Origin: Prochlorococcus sp. AG-686-M10
GTDB lineage: Bacteria; Cyanobacteriota; Cyanobacteriia; PCC-6307; Cyanobiaceae
DNA length: 47,808 nt
Assembly: GCA_003210275.1 (NCBI GenBank)
Contig: QCVU01000002.1
Location: 1-47,808, forward strand
Reading direction: 5' to 3'
The stretch's first letter is position 1. Every line of letters begins with the position of its first letter. The translations under genes and the position numbers were made by a program. Positions 28,391 to 36,535 of this stretch are shown piece by piece. The notes under the pieces are model-generated. The model saw only the letters and a program-made list of their open reading frames with translations. It searched no databases and was not told the DNA's origin.

Positions 28391-29241
28391 TTTTTTTTCA
28401 ATTTTTCTCTTATTAGTGTTTTTTTAGCAATTTCCCAAAGTCGCTGAAAATCTTTTGGGTTTTGTTTTTTAATATTATCTCCTACATGATCTTCAATTAT
28501 TGAAAATCTGTCTAAAAATTTTTTATTAGTTTTTTGAAGAGACGATTCTGGATTTATTTTTAGAAAGTTTGAAAGACTTATTAAAGTAAAGTAAACATCT
28601 CCAAATTCATCTTTTATATCTGATGTCTTTTTACTTTTTATTGCCTCTTTTAATTCACAAATTTCTTCTTCTAATTTATCAAAAATCTTTTTACTACTTT
28701 CCCACTTAAAACCGTATTTTTTGACAGTATTGGTTATCTGGTTTGATCCTATAGCTGCAGGAAAACTTTTTATTTTTGAATTTAATCGTCTACTAATTGA
28801 TGATTCCTTATAGGACGTATTATTTTCTGAATTTTTAATATTTTCCCAAATTTCTTGTGACTTTTTTAGAGATACTTTTTCTTTTTTTTTAAAAATATAA
28901 GGATGTCTATTAACAATTTTGTTATTTAAATTTTCAATAACATCTTTTAATTCAAATTGTTTTTCTTCAAACCCAATCTCCGCATGAAGCATTATTTGTA
29001 ATAAGAGATCTCCTAATTCTTCACACATATTATTCGCGTTTTTTTCATATATTGCATCAATAAATTCACTACTTTCTTCATTTAAAAATGGGATTAAGGA
29101 TTTATGTGACTGTATTTTTTGCCATGGGCAGCCCCAAGTTTTATCTTTTAAATATTTAATATTTGATATTAAAATCTTGAAACTCTCTAAAGTGTTTGGA
29201 TCACTATCTTTTTGATTTTTATATCCATTGTTTAAGTTCAT
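28387..29241 (-). CDS. mazG: Nucleoside triphosphate pyrophosphohydrolase MazG
   Basis: Two tandem MazG domains, each with a metal-binding acidic helix pair: FLNEESSEFIDAIYEK...CEELGDLLLQ in the first half, and LEEEICELKEAI...DEFGDVYFTL in the second. CPWQKIQSHKSLIPFL is the usual N-terminal lead. The 284-residue length is slightly longer than E. coli MazG. It cleaves NTPs to NMP and PPi, probably as house-cleaning or as a modulator of (p)ppGpp. Cyanophages often carry a mazG gene, but this one is the two-domain cellular form. It is first in the run mazG-speE-speB-gcvT. Confidence 0.93.
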   Translation of the reverse strand: MNLNNGYKNQKDSDPNTLESFKILISNIKYLKDKTWGCPWQKIQSHKSLIPFLNEESSEFIDAIYEKNANNMCEELGDLLLQIMLHAEIGFEEKQFELKDVIENLNNKIVNRHPYIFKKKEKVSLKKSQEIWENIKNSENNTSYKESSISRRLNSKIKSFPAAIGSNQITNTVKKYGFKWESSKKIFDKLEEEICELKEAIKSKKTSDIKDEFGDVYFTLISLSNFLKINPESSLQKTNKKFLDRFSIIEDHVGDNIKKQNPKDFQRLWEIAKKTLIREKLKKK

Positions 29242-29322
29242 AAAACTGTATCTTATTTATTCAATTTTGCCTTAATCATGAAATATTTAAATACTTAGTA
29301 TAAAATTTTCAACTTCATCTAC

Positions 29323-29328
29323 TAGAAT
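29323..29328 (+). promoter_or_regulatory. Candidate -10 box of tRNA-Val
   Basis: TAGAAT lies 11 nt before the mature tRNA 5' end, leaving a leader of about 4-6 nt. No good -35 element is visible at 16-18 bp spacing, so the assignment is tentative. Confidence 0.35.
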
Positions 29329-29339
29329 AGATATTTAAA

Positions 29340-29411
<72 letters not shown>

Positions 29412-29426
29412 TTTTCTTTTTTAACA

Positions 29427-29768
29427 ATGACTGAGATCGTTAATCTTTCAATCAGTCAAACTGCAGCATCAGAGCTTTCAAGGCAAGCATCCTTTGGCGG
29501 ATTCCCGGGTGAAATGTCCATTGATTTAATTAAAGATGATATAGGCTCTGAAGGTTGGATACATATTAAATTAAAACCAGGTACATGTAATGGATCTCCA
29601 TTATCCAGGACTGAAGGCATAACTTTATATGCTGACACTAAAAATTTTAACTTGTTAAAAGATTTAAAACTTGATTATTACAGTGATTTAAGTGGTGGAG
29701 GTTTTCTTATCTCAACTCCTAAAAATGCCAAGAGGTGTGCCTGTGGTTCTGGTTTTAAACTCTTGTAG
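29427..29768 (+). CDS. HesB/IscA-like iron-sulfur carrier homologue, divergent
   Basis: A 113-residue protein with the A-type carrier outline: SQTAASELSRQ near the N-terminus, a WIHIKLKPGTCNG strand, GGGFLISTPKN, and a C-terminal CACGSGF. Canonical IscA/SufA proteins have C-x(62-64)-CGC; here the cysteines are C54, C104 and C106, so the first spacing is about 13 residues short and the last motif is CAC. It may bind a cluster differently or may be a structural paralogue. The track start (29382) lies inside the tRNA; the ATG at 29427, 15 bp after the tRNA, is clearly the real start. Confidence 0.82.
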   Translation: MTEIVNLSISQTAASELSRQASFGGFPGEMSIDLIKDDIGSEGWIHIKLKPGTCNGSPLSRTEGITLYADTKNFNLLKDLKLDYYSDLSGGGFLISTPKNAKRCACGSGFKLL

Positions 29769-29861
29769 TTTTACATATATTTGGCAAACTGATATTTTTT
29801 TAAATTATTTGCTTCTGTCAATATAAAATAAGTAAAAAAGCTAATGAAATAACTATTGCAA

Positions 29862-32618
29862 ATGAATGAGTCTAATGATGAACTTATATTAAATAATTAT
29901 TTGCCTTCACAGGTAGAACAAAAGTGGCAAAAACAATGGGATAGTTTAAGAGCATTTAGTCCTAATCCTAGTGATAAAGGGGATCCTTTTTGTATAGTTA
30001 TTCCGCCTCCAAATGTTACAGGGTCTTTGCATATGGGCCATGCCTTCAATACTGCATTAATAGACGTGATTATTCGTTTTCAAAGACTTCTTGGTAAAAA
30101 TGTTTTGTGTTTACCTGGCACTGACCATGCTTCAATAGCCGTTCAAACTATTCTTGAAAAACAATTAAAAACTGAGGGTAAAAATAGCGATGATATAGGA
30201 AGAGAAGAATTTTTAAAAAGAGCCTGGATTTGGAAAGAGCAAAGTGGGGGTAAGATAATATCCCAATTAAAGAGGATTGGGTATTCCGTTGATTGGGAAA
30301 GGGAACGATTTACTTTAGATGAAAAATTAAATGAAGCAGTTGTTGAAGCATTTAATATTTTACATGAGAAAAAACTTATTTATAGAGGTGAATATTTAGT
30401 TAATTGGTGCCCAGCATCCCAATCAGCAGTTAGTGATCTTGAAGTTGAAATGCAGGAGGTTAATGGATACTTATGGCATTTTAAATATCCACTAATTTCT
30501 GATCAGGGTCAAATCTTAGATGAATATTTAGAGGTCGCAACAACTCGACCTGAAACCTTATTGGGAGATACTGCTTTAGCTGTAAATCCAAATGATGAAA
30601 GATATAAAAAATATATTGATAAAAAAGTGAAAGTACCTTTTGTTGATAGAGAAATACCTATTATTTCTGATATACATGTTGATAAGGATTTTGGTACAGG
30701 TTGTGTAAAGGTTACGCCAGCTCATGATCCGAATGATTTTGCTATCGGGAAAAGGAATAATTTAAAGCAAATCAATATAATGAATAAAGATGGAACGCTT
30801 AATATTAATGCAGGCAAGTTTCAGGATTTAGACAGATTTGAAGCTAGAAAACAAATCATAAAGGAATTAGATACTTTAGGTTTATTAACTAAAATAGAAG
30901 ACTATAAAAATACAGTGCCTTTTTCTGATAGAGGAAAAGTGCCAATTGAGCCATTATTGTCAACCCAGTGGTTTTTGAAAATGGACAATATTTCTTCAAG
31001 TTGTCTAAAAGAACTTGATTCTAAGAAGCCTACCTTTATTCCTCAGCGTTGGGAGAAAGTTTATAAAGATTGGTTAGATAATATCAATGATTGGTGTGTT
31101 AGTAGACAATTATGGTGGGGACATCAAATCCCTGCATGGTATGTATTAAAACAATCAGAAGACTCAATAGATCAAAATACTCCATATGTTGTTGCCAGAA
31201 ATGAGGAAGAAGCATTAAGCAAAGCTTCTAAGGAATTTGGGTCTAATTTTCGACTTATTCGTGATAAAGATGTTTTAGATACTTGGTTTTCAAGTGGTTT
31301 ATGGCCTTTTTCTACATTGGGATGGCCTAATACCAATGATGCAGATTTTAAAAAATGGTATCCAAATAGTGTTTTAGTTACCGGTTTCGATATTATTTTC
31401 TTTTGGGTAGCCAGAATGACAATGATGGGGAAAACTTTTACGAATAATATTCCATTCAAAGATGTTTATATTCATGGTTTAGTTCGAGATGAAAATAATA
31501 AAAAAATGAGTAAAAGTTCAGGTAACGGAATTGATCCTTTGTTGTTGATTGATAAATATGGTTCTGATGCTTTGCGATTTGCTTTACTTCGTGAAGTCGC
31601 TGGTGCTGGGCAGGATATAAGGCTTGATTTTGATAGGAAAGAAAATACTTCTTCAACGGTTGAAGCATCAAGGAATTTTGCAAATAAACTTTGGAATGCT
31701 ACTAAATTTGTTTTAATAAATAAAACTTCTTCTGTAAATAATTCTTTAAGTGAAAGTGATGAAAAATATTTAGAATTATCTGATCAGTGGATTTTATCAA
31801 AATTAAATCAGTTGAATACAAAAGTATCTAATCTTTTACTTGAATATAAATTAGGGGAATCTGCAAAATTATTATATGAATTTGCATGGAATGACTTTTG
31901 TGATTGGTATGTTGAATTTGCAAAACAAAAATTTAATAATAAAGAATCCCACAACAGACAAATATCTGAAAAAATATTAATCAAAGTACTTACTGATGTG
32001 TTGGTTATGATGCATCCCTTTATGCCACATATCACTGAAGAGCTTTGGCATAAATTGCAAATAAAACCTGACCAAATTTTATTATCTCTGCAGAAATGGC
32101 CTTTATTAGAAAAAAAATATATAAATTCTCAAATAGATAAATCCTTTCAAGAGCTCTTTGAAATCATTAGATTGATTAGAAATATTAGAGTTGAGTTAGG
32201 ACTTAAGCCGTCTCAACTGGTTCCTGTATACTTAATTTCAGATAATGTTGAATTAACTAACTTTTTGAAAACTTTAATGGTTGATATTAAAACTTTTACT
32301 AAATCATCTGAAGTTTTTATTTGTAAATCTAGGGATATCGATAAAAATAATTTTGCTAAGTCTTTTTCTGGAATTATTGGTGATCTAGAAGTCTATTTAC
32401 CTTTTAATGATTTTGTAAATCTAGAAGCTTTAAAGGATAGACTTACTAGGGACCTGCAAAAAGTTAATTCTGATCTAGAAACGTTAAATAAGAGAATATC
32501 CAACAAAAACTTTATAGACAAAGCTCCTAAAGATATTGTTGAGGAATGTTTTGCCAAGTTGAAAGAAGGAAATTTGCAATCGGAAAGAATAAATAAAAAG
32601 CTTAAATTATTAAAATGA
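29862..32618 (+). CDS. valS: Valyl-tRNA synthetase
   Basis: Class I synthetase, about 918 residues. The HIGH-type motif is PPPNVTGSLHMGHAF near residues 48-62, and the KMSKS motif is ENNKKMSKSSGNGIDP near 546. The editing domain shows TTRPETLLGDTALAVNP. A C-terminal coiled-coil arm (LEALKDRLTRDLQKVNSDLETLNKRI) is present, as in bacterial ValRS. The track starts at a TTG (29856); the ATG two codons later is preferred. Its substrate tRNA-Val(UAC) is encoded just upstream, which is suggestive but not needed for function. Confidence 0.97.
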   Translation: MNESNDELILNNYLPSQVEQKWQKQWDSLRAFSPNPSDKGDPFCIVIPPPNVTGSLHMGHAFNTALIDVIIRFQRLLGKNVLCLPGTDHASIAVQTILEKQLKTEGKNSDDIGREEFLKRAWIWKEQSGGKIISQLKRIGYSVDWERERFTLDEKLNEAVVEAFNILHEKKLIYRGEYLVNWCPASQSAVSDLEVEMQEVNGYLWHFKYPLISDQGQILDEYLEVATTRPETLLGDTALAVNPNDERYKKYIDKKVKVPFVDREIPIISDIHVDKDFGTGCVKVTPAHDPNDFAIGKRNNLKQINIMNKDGTLNINAGKFQDLDRFEARKQIIKELDTLGLLTKIEDYKNTVPFSDRGKVPIEPLLSTQWFLKMDNISSSCLKELDSKKPTFIPQRWEKVYKDWLDNINDWCVSRQLWWGHQIPAWYVLKQSEDSIDQNTPYVVARNEEEALSKASKEFGSNFRLIRDKDVLDTWFSSGLWPFSTLGWPNTNDADFKKWYPNSVLVTGFDIIFFWVARMTMMGKTFTNNIPFKDVYIHGLVRDENNKKMSKSSGNGIDPLLLIDKYGSDALRFALLREVAGAGQDIRLDFDRKENTSSTVEASRNFANKLWNATKFVLINKTSSVNNSLSESDEKYLELSDQWILSKLNQLNTKVSNLLLEYKLGESAKLLYEFAWNDFCDWYVEFAKQKFNNKESHNRQISEKILIKVLTDVLVMMHPFMPHITEELWHKLQIKPDQILLSLQKWPLLEKKYINSQIDKSFQELFEIIRLIRNIRVELGLKPSQLVPVYLISDNVELTNFLKTLMVDIKTFTKSSEVFICKSRDIDKNNFAKSFSGIIGDLEVYLPFNDFVNLEALKDRLTRDLQKVNSDLETLNKRISNKNFIDKAPKDIVEECFAKLKEGNLQSERINKKLKLLK

Positions 32619-32619
32619 T

Positions 32620-33231
32620 ATGACTTCTTTTTTTGAAAATATCTATGAATTAGCCTTTTTTTTTAATACAAACATTGGGATTTTAGCTTTTATCCTTTTA
32701 TATATCTTAATTGTTTTATTAATTCTTCCTGCTTCTTGGTTATCTTTACTAGCTGGTTTTTTATATGGTTCTTATCTCGGTTCAATAATAGTTTTTTTTG
32801 CGGCAGCTATTGGAGCTTCAGTAGCATTTTTTATTTCAAAAAGTTTTTTATCAATAAAGCTTAAAAAAGTTATTAATCGTTTCCCAAGATTAAGTCTTAT
32901 GGAACAAGTTGTGCAGAAAGGTGGTCTCAAATTAATTCTTTTAGCACGACTATCTCCTATCTTTCCTTTTAGTATTCTTAATTATTTTTATGGGTTAAAT
33001 AATATTAAATTTAGAAATTTTGCTCTTGGTCTTTTAGGAATCATTCCTGGAACATTTCTGTATTGTTCTATAGGCAGCTTGGCAAAAAGTTTGCAGGACT
33101 TAAAAAATTTACAGCCAACAAATAATTTATTTATAACAATTATTAGTGTGGTTTCAACTTTGATGGTTGTTTATTTTTCAGCAAAGTACGCTAAAGAATA
33201 TATTAATGAATCAAAAGAAATTAATCTCTGA
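32620..33231 (+). CDS. DedA/TVP38 (VTT-domain) membrane protein
   Basis: A 203-residue protein with about five or six membrane helices. The central LPASWLSLLAGFLYGSYLGSIIVFFAAAIGASVAFFI stretch and the later LILLARLSPIFPFSILNYFYGL motif are the signature of the SNARE-associated/VTT domain found in TVP38, TMEM64 and DedA proteins, which are linked to lipid scrambling or small-molecule movement. The ATG is 1 bp past the valS stop codon, so it is almost certainly co-transcribed with valS. Its substrate is unknown. Its 3' end overlaps an unlisted minus-strand ORF by 11 bp. Confidence 0.85.
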   Translation: MTSFFENIYELAFFFNTNIGILAFILLYILIVLLILPASWLSLLAGFLYGSYLGSIIVFFAAAIGASVAFFISKSFLSIKLKKVINRFPRLSLMEQVVQKGGLKLILLARLSPIFPFSILNYFYGLNNIKFRNFALGLLGIIPGTFLYCSIGSLAKSLQDLKNLQPTNNLFITIISVVSTLMVVYFSAKYAKEYINESKEINL

Positions 33232-33373
33232 TATTCCAATCTCTTATAGAAGCAATAATTACAAACCAAAAAAGTCTTAATTTTCCAAGCAAACTTTTAT
33301 TAGATTGTAATTCTATATATTTTGATTGACCGCATGGGGTTTTAATATATTTGAAAAGATTTTTGTTATCCAT
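33221..33373 (-). CDS. Hypothetical 50-aa protein (below ORF-track length)
   Basis: Reading the minus strand from the ATG at 33371-33373 gives 50 codons ending at TAA (33221-33223), with the beginning MDNKNLFKYIKTPCGQ and the end SIRDWNIRD. It has a single hydrophobic segment (LFWFVIIASI) flanked by basic residues, so a small membrane-associated protein is plausible. It fills an otherwise empty gap and overlaps the VTT protein gene by 11 bp tail to tail. I do not recognise the family. Support is only the open frame, the composition and the gap it fills. Confidence 0.45.
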   Translation of the reverse strand: MDNKNLFKYIKTPCGQSKYIELQSNKSLLGKLRLFWFVIIASIRDWNIRD

Positions 33374-33500
33374 AAAAACCAATATCTTTAGGTGGTAATT
33401 TATTAATCATTAATAGTTTATTTCATTATCTACTTTTTTAGTTTTTCATGATTTATTGCTAGCTTAAATACTGACTTCGAAGAAACTAATTATCTCAAAA
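33374..33500. other. Non-coding gap downstream of the DNA ligase
   Basis: 127 bp of AT-rich DNA with no ORF of note. TATTAAT-C-ATTAATA at 33401-33415 is a perfect 7-bp inverted repeat, possibly chance in such AT-rich sequence. It would form the 3' untranslated region of the ligase gene and the upstream region of the 50-aa ORF. No terminator with a GC stem is visible. Confidence 0.4.
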
Positions 33501-34832
33501 TTAGATTTTTTCACCTAGTTCGAAACCTCTAAAGCATTTGAATCTTGGGAACCTAAGGCTGAATGTTTCAGCATCTTGAGATTGAGTTCTTGCATCAGCT
33601 CTGATTTCTACCAATTGCCCGATTAGTTTATCTCTTCCTCTCCAATATTCTTCACGTTGAGAATCACTGAATCCACTACCGCAATTAAGACGATAATTAT
33701 ATTGATCATCTTTACCTTCAACCAAGATTGCTCCAAGTCTGCCTTCGTTTCGGCCTGTCCCTTCTTCTATTGCTACAACTTTTAAGGTGACTTCTACGAA
33801 TGGTTTTGCTTTTAACCAATTATGTGTTCTTTTGCATTCATACCAACCATGAGGATTTTTAATCATCACGCCTTCATATCCCCCCTCGACGGCTGATTTG
33901 TTAAGTTCTACAAATCTACTTTGTCCTTCAGGAGTATCTAAATCTACATTTTCCCAGTCAAGTGTTTGAACATGTTTTAAACGAGTTGCATTTTTTGCTA
34001 CCCAATCTTTTACCAACATACTTCTAGTAGTTTGATCTTTTTCCCATAAACCCTTCTTGAAATCTTTAATTGGACAAATATCAAATAAGTGTAAAACTGC
34101 ATCTTTGGATTGTTTGCCATCTTTTCTATGTACTTGCTTCATTAGGTCTTGAAAATTAGCACTCATTACTTCACCATCTAAGACTAAATCGTAGGGGGTA
34201 GGATGTTTCTCTAATACTTTTTCTATTTCTGTAATGATATGACCAAAGTTATTAAACTGTTTACCGTTTCGAGAAAACATTTCTACTTTATTTTTTCTAA
34301 TAATTGTTAATACTCTGACTCCGTCTAATTTAATCTCAATTTGTTTTTTGCCTATCATTTTCTTTTCATGGTTTGCACTGTCATGTGCAAGGGGACATGA
34401 GAAGATAGGTATCGTATATTTTGGAAATTTTTTTGCAACTTTGTTTATTGTTTTTTCAGAAACACCACAACGAAGATCTTTAATCAATACGCGTCTATAA
34501 AATCCGTTCCATTGTTCTTTAGTTGCAGATTTCATAACTAAATTGATCGCATCTCTAGCAGCATGCCCAGTAAGTTCTCTTTTGATTAATTGATTTGTTA
34601 ATTCTTTAAAAATACTCCATTTACATCCTTGACTAGATGTCTCTTCTTCTTTTTCAGGTACCTGCTTTACTCCAAAAGTTACTAAAGGATCTAAGGCCAT
34701 ACTTATTCCCTCAAAAAAATGATCAAACCCTTGTTCCATTGCTTCAAAAATGATTTTTTCTTTATCTAATCTGCTTGGGTGTAATTCTAATTTTTTTATT
34801 ATTTCTTCTTTCCGAAGTTCTTCATGTTTCAC
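33501..34832 (-). CDS. ATP-dependent DNA ligase, T4-like
   Basis: A 443-residue nucleotidyltransferase ligase. Motif I is EIKLDG with the adenylated lysine K168, motif III is LDGEV (218-222), motif IV is EGVMIK (320-325) and motif V is WLKAK (339-343). A C-terminal OB-fold domain follows. An N-terminal helical DNA-binding domain of about 150 residues (HAARDAINLVM; FYRRVLIKDLRCGVSEKTINK) is present, as in T4 gp30 and larger ATP ligases. Bacteria normally replicate with NAD-dependent LigA, so this is an additional ligase, probably for repair. The start is GTG. It follows the membrane-anchored protein gene by 16 bp on the same strand. Phage descent is inferred from similarity, not shown. Confidence 0.92.
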   Translation of the reverse strand: MKHEELRKEEIIKKLELHPSRLDKEKIIFEAMEQGFDHFFEGISMALDPLVTFGVKQVPEKEEETSSQGCKWSIFKELTNQLIKRELTGHAARDAINLVMKSATKEQWNGFYRRVLIKDLRCGVSEKTINKVAKKFPKYTIPIFSCPLAHDSANHEKKMIGKKQIEIKLDGVRVLTIIRKNKVEMFSRNGKQFNNFGHIITEIEKVLEKHPTPYDLVLDGEVMSANFQDLMKQVHRKDGKQSKDAVLHLFDICPIKDFKKGLWEKDQTTRSMLVKDWVAKNATRLKHVQTLDWENVDLDTPEGQSRFVELNKSAVEGGYEGVMIKNPHGWYECKRTHNWLKAKPFVEVTLKVVAIEEGTGRNEGRLGAILVEGKDDQYNYRLNCGSGFSDSQREEYWRGRDKLIGQLVEIRADARTQSQDAETFSLRFPRFKCFRGFELGEKI

Positions 34833-34848
34833 AAATTTTGAACCTTTA

Positions 34849-35268
34849 CTAATTTACTTTAGCTATTCTGTCTATCTTCCAATCTTTATCACTTTTTGAA
34901 AAAGTAAAATCTAGGGGAAGTTCATCTTTCTTATCTTCAGATTTTAAATTTAAAGTAATTATGATTTGATCTTCTTGAACTCTTGGTCTTCCTGACTTTA
35001 AATTTCTATACTTATTTAAATTTAAGCCAGCTAAAAATTTTAGAAAGTCCTGACGTTTTACATGTGTTTTGTAAGTTTTAGTAGTTAGTCCATATGCAGC
35101 ATCAATTCTGCCCGCTGCTACTTGATCAAAAAATTTCCGTACCAACGGATTAATTCCTCTAGCGCTTATAACAAGTTTAACAGCATTGAAGGTCCAAAAA
35201 GAAACAAGCACTGCTCCACCAACCAATAAAGCTTTAACCCCAATATCTTTTACTAGTAATGCATCCAT
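34849..35268 (-). CDS. Membrane-anchored small protein, possibly NTF2-like
   Basis: A 139-residue protein of unknown function. One hydrophobic helix (about residues 11-33, VKALLVGGAVLVSFWTFNAVKLV) is followed by a soluble domain beginning PLVRKFFDQVAAGRIDAAYGLTT, with alternating strands up to DKDWKIDRIAKVN. That pattern, a helix pair then a beta sheet ending in a W-K-I-x-R strand, resembles small NTF2-like or DUF4864-like domains; this is shape matching by eye only. It is the first gene of a two-gene minus-strand unit with the ATP ligase and is divergent from the SprT-like gene across 85 bp. Confidence 0.7.
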   Translation of the reverse strand: MDALLVKDIGVKALLVGGAVLVSFWTFNAVKLVISARGINPLVRKFFDQVAAGRIDAAYGLTTKTYKTHVKRQDFLKFLAGLNLNKYRNLKSGRPRVQEDQIIITLNLKSEDKKDELPLDFTFSKSDKDWKIDRIAKVN

Positions 35269-35353
35269 TTTGTAATTAGTTTCTTTTAATTTTAAGAAAA
35301 TAAATCGTTTTTGATGACTTTTTTTGTCAAAATAATACTAAATTTAATCGATA
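35269..35353. promoter_or_regulatory. Divergent promoter region, ligase unit / SprT-like gene
   Basis: 85 bp that must serve both the anchored-protein/ligase unit (minus) and the SprT-like gene (plus). It contains TGAC-T7-GTCA (35315-35329), a short inverted repeat around a T run. No LexA-type or NtcA-type box was recognised. No confident -35/-10 pair was assigned. Confidence 0.35.
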
Positions 35354-35884
35354 ATGTCTTTAATTCCTCTTTTACCAGTATTTCATAAGTTTAATAGGCA
35401 ATTTTTTGATCAATCTTTAACAACTACTAATAGAGAACCTTTAGTAAAGGTTAGATGGAGCGATAATAGATTAAAGACAACTGCAGGTTTTTATAAGCGC
35501 AAACAACTTAAAGGAGTAATTGATTCAGAAATAATTTTGTCAAAGCCAATTTTAACTAAATTATCTTGTAACGAAATTTATAGTACCTTATGTCATGAAA
35601 TGATTCATGCATGGGTAGATAGGATTCTGAATATTAATGAGATACATGGGCCAAATTTTTTGAGTAAAATGAATGAAATTAATAAAGAAGAGAATAATTT
35701 TCAGATAAGTATTAGACATAATTTTCCGGTTGAAAGAAAGGCATTAAAATATATCGGTAAATGTTTAAATTGCGGGGAGAAATATATGTATAGAAAAAGA
35801 ATTAGAAATATTGCTTGTAAAAAATGTTGTAATTTGTTCTTTAATGGATCCTGGAATAAAAAATGTTTAATTTTGTTTGATTGA
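35354..35884 (+). CDS. SprT-like zinc metalloprotease domain protein
   Basis: A 176-residue protein. The catalytic zinc site HEMIHAW (residues 81-87, HExxH) is followed by H98 as a likely third ligand (EIHGPNF). The C-terminal zinc ribbon is CLNC-x14-CKKC (C137, C140, C155, C158). This is the SprT/Spartan layout; eukaryotic Spartan cuts DNA-protein crosslinks, while bacterial SprT-like proteins are little studied. The early residues FNRQFFDQSLTTTNREPLVKVRWS fit the family N-terminus. It is divergent from an ATP-dependent DNA ligase unit, which makes a DNA-repair role attractive but unproven. Confidence 0.85.
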   Translation: MSLIPLLPVFHKFNRQFFDQSLTTTNREPLVKVRWSDNRLKTTAGFYKRKQLKGVIDSEIILSKPILTKLSCNEIYSTLCHEMIHAWVDRILNINEIHGPNFLSKMNEINKEENNFQISIRHNFPVERKALKYIGKCLNCGEKYMYRKRIRNIACKKCCNLFFNGSWNKKCLILFD

Positions 35885-35968
35885 TAATTTAAAAATGTGA
35901 CTTTGTTTCTTTATTTAGAATTTTCTATTATGTTGTTGTAACTTGATATTTAAAAGCAAAGATAATTT

Positions 35969-36535
35969 ATGGATTCTCGTAGACCTAGAAACTTTAGAAA
36001 TAATTTTGACAGAACAGTACTTGATAAACAAGTTGACAAAATTTTTGAAACAGGTAGACAATTTGTTGATGGTGTATCAGGTTCTAGACCCGGAAAAAAA
36101 AGAAATACTGATTTTCAAGGAATATCTCGCAGGAATGTTAAAAATGTCGGAAGATGGGTCTCAGATAAAATGGATATGTTTTTTGAAGAAGAAGATGATT
36201 GGTCTGATCAGGAAAATAGTAATGAATCGATACAAGATATGAAATCTTTTTCAAGAGAATCTAAATTTATTGATGAAGAGAAACCATCATCTAAGCGTCC
36301 TTTAGAGGCATTATCTTTAAGGCAACCTAAAAGTCTCCACATAGATGAACAAAAGAAGTTACCTTATGGAACATCAAACTCTTTTGATGAATGGCCGGAT
36401 GATTCAGATTTAAAAGTTGATAGATGGCAAAGATCTTATGAAAGAGGTAATGAGGTTAATGTAAATCAAGATAATCCAAAAAGCGTTTCAAATAGTGGAA
36501 GAAGTATTCCAAGGTCAAGAAGAAGAAGAATATAG
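35969..36535 (+). CDS. Hypothetical low-complexity protein
   Basis: A 188-residue protein that I cannot assign to a family. It begins with a basic R/N-rich stretch (SRRPRNFRNNFDRTVLDKQ), has one more ordered-looking part (QVDKIFETGRQFVDGVSGSRPGKKR, then KNVGRWVSDKMDMFF), turns acidic (EEEDDWSDQEN), and ends in RSRRRRI. Most of it looks disordered. Nucleic-acid or ribosome binding is conceivable from the basic ends but is not supported otherwise. Its last 21 bp overlap the 3' end of the convergent chorismate lyase gene. The overlapping 35943-36242 track ORF in another frame is a shadow. Confidence 0.65.
   Translation: MDSRRPRNFRNNFDRTVLDKQVDKIFETGRQFVDGVSGSRPGKKRNTDFQGISRRNVKNVGRWVSDKMDMFFEEEDDWSDQENSNESIQDMKSFSRESKFIDEEKPSSKRPLEALSLRQPKSLHIDEQKKLPYGTSNSFDEWPDDSDLKVDRWQRSYERGNEVNVNQDNPKSVSNSGRSIPRSRRRRI

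Noticed and set aside
33401-33415. TATTAAT-C-ATTAATA inverted repeat as a regulator site
   Set aside because: Pure A/T apart from the centre and only 7-bp arms; such palindromes are expected by chance in DNA this AT-rich.
35943-36242. 99-aa plus-strand track ORF
   Set aside because: It is out of frame with the longer 188-aa ORF (35969-36535), which has an ATG start; it reads as a shadow.
33501-36535. Prophage or genomic island around the ATP ligase
   Set aside because: No integrase, transposase, structural phage gene, tRNA target or direct-repeat ends were seen; base composition looks like the flanks by eye.
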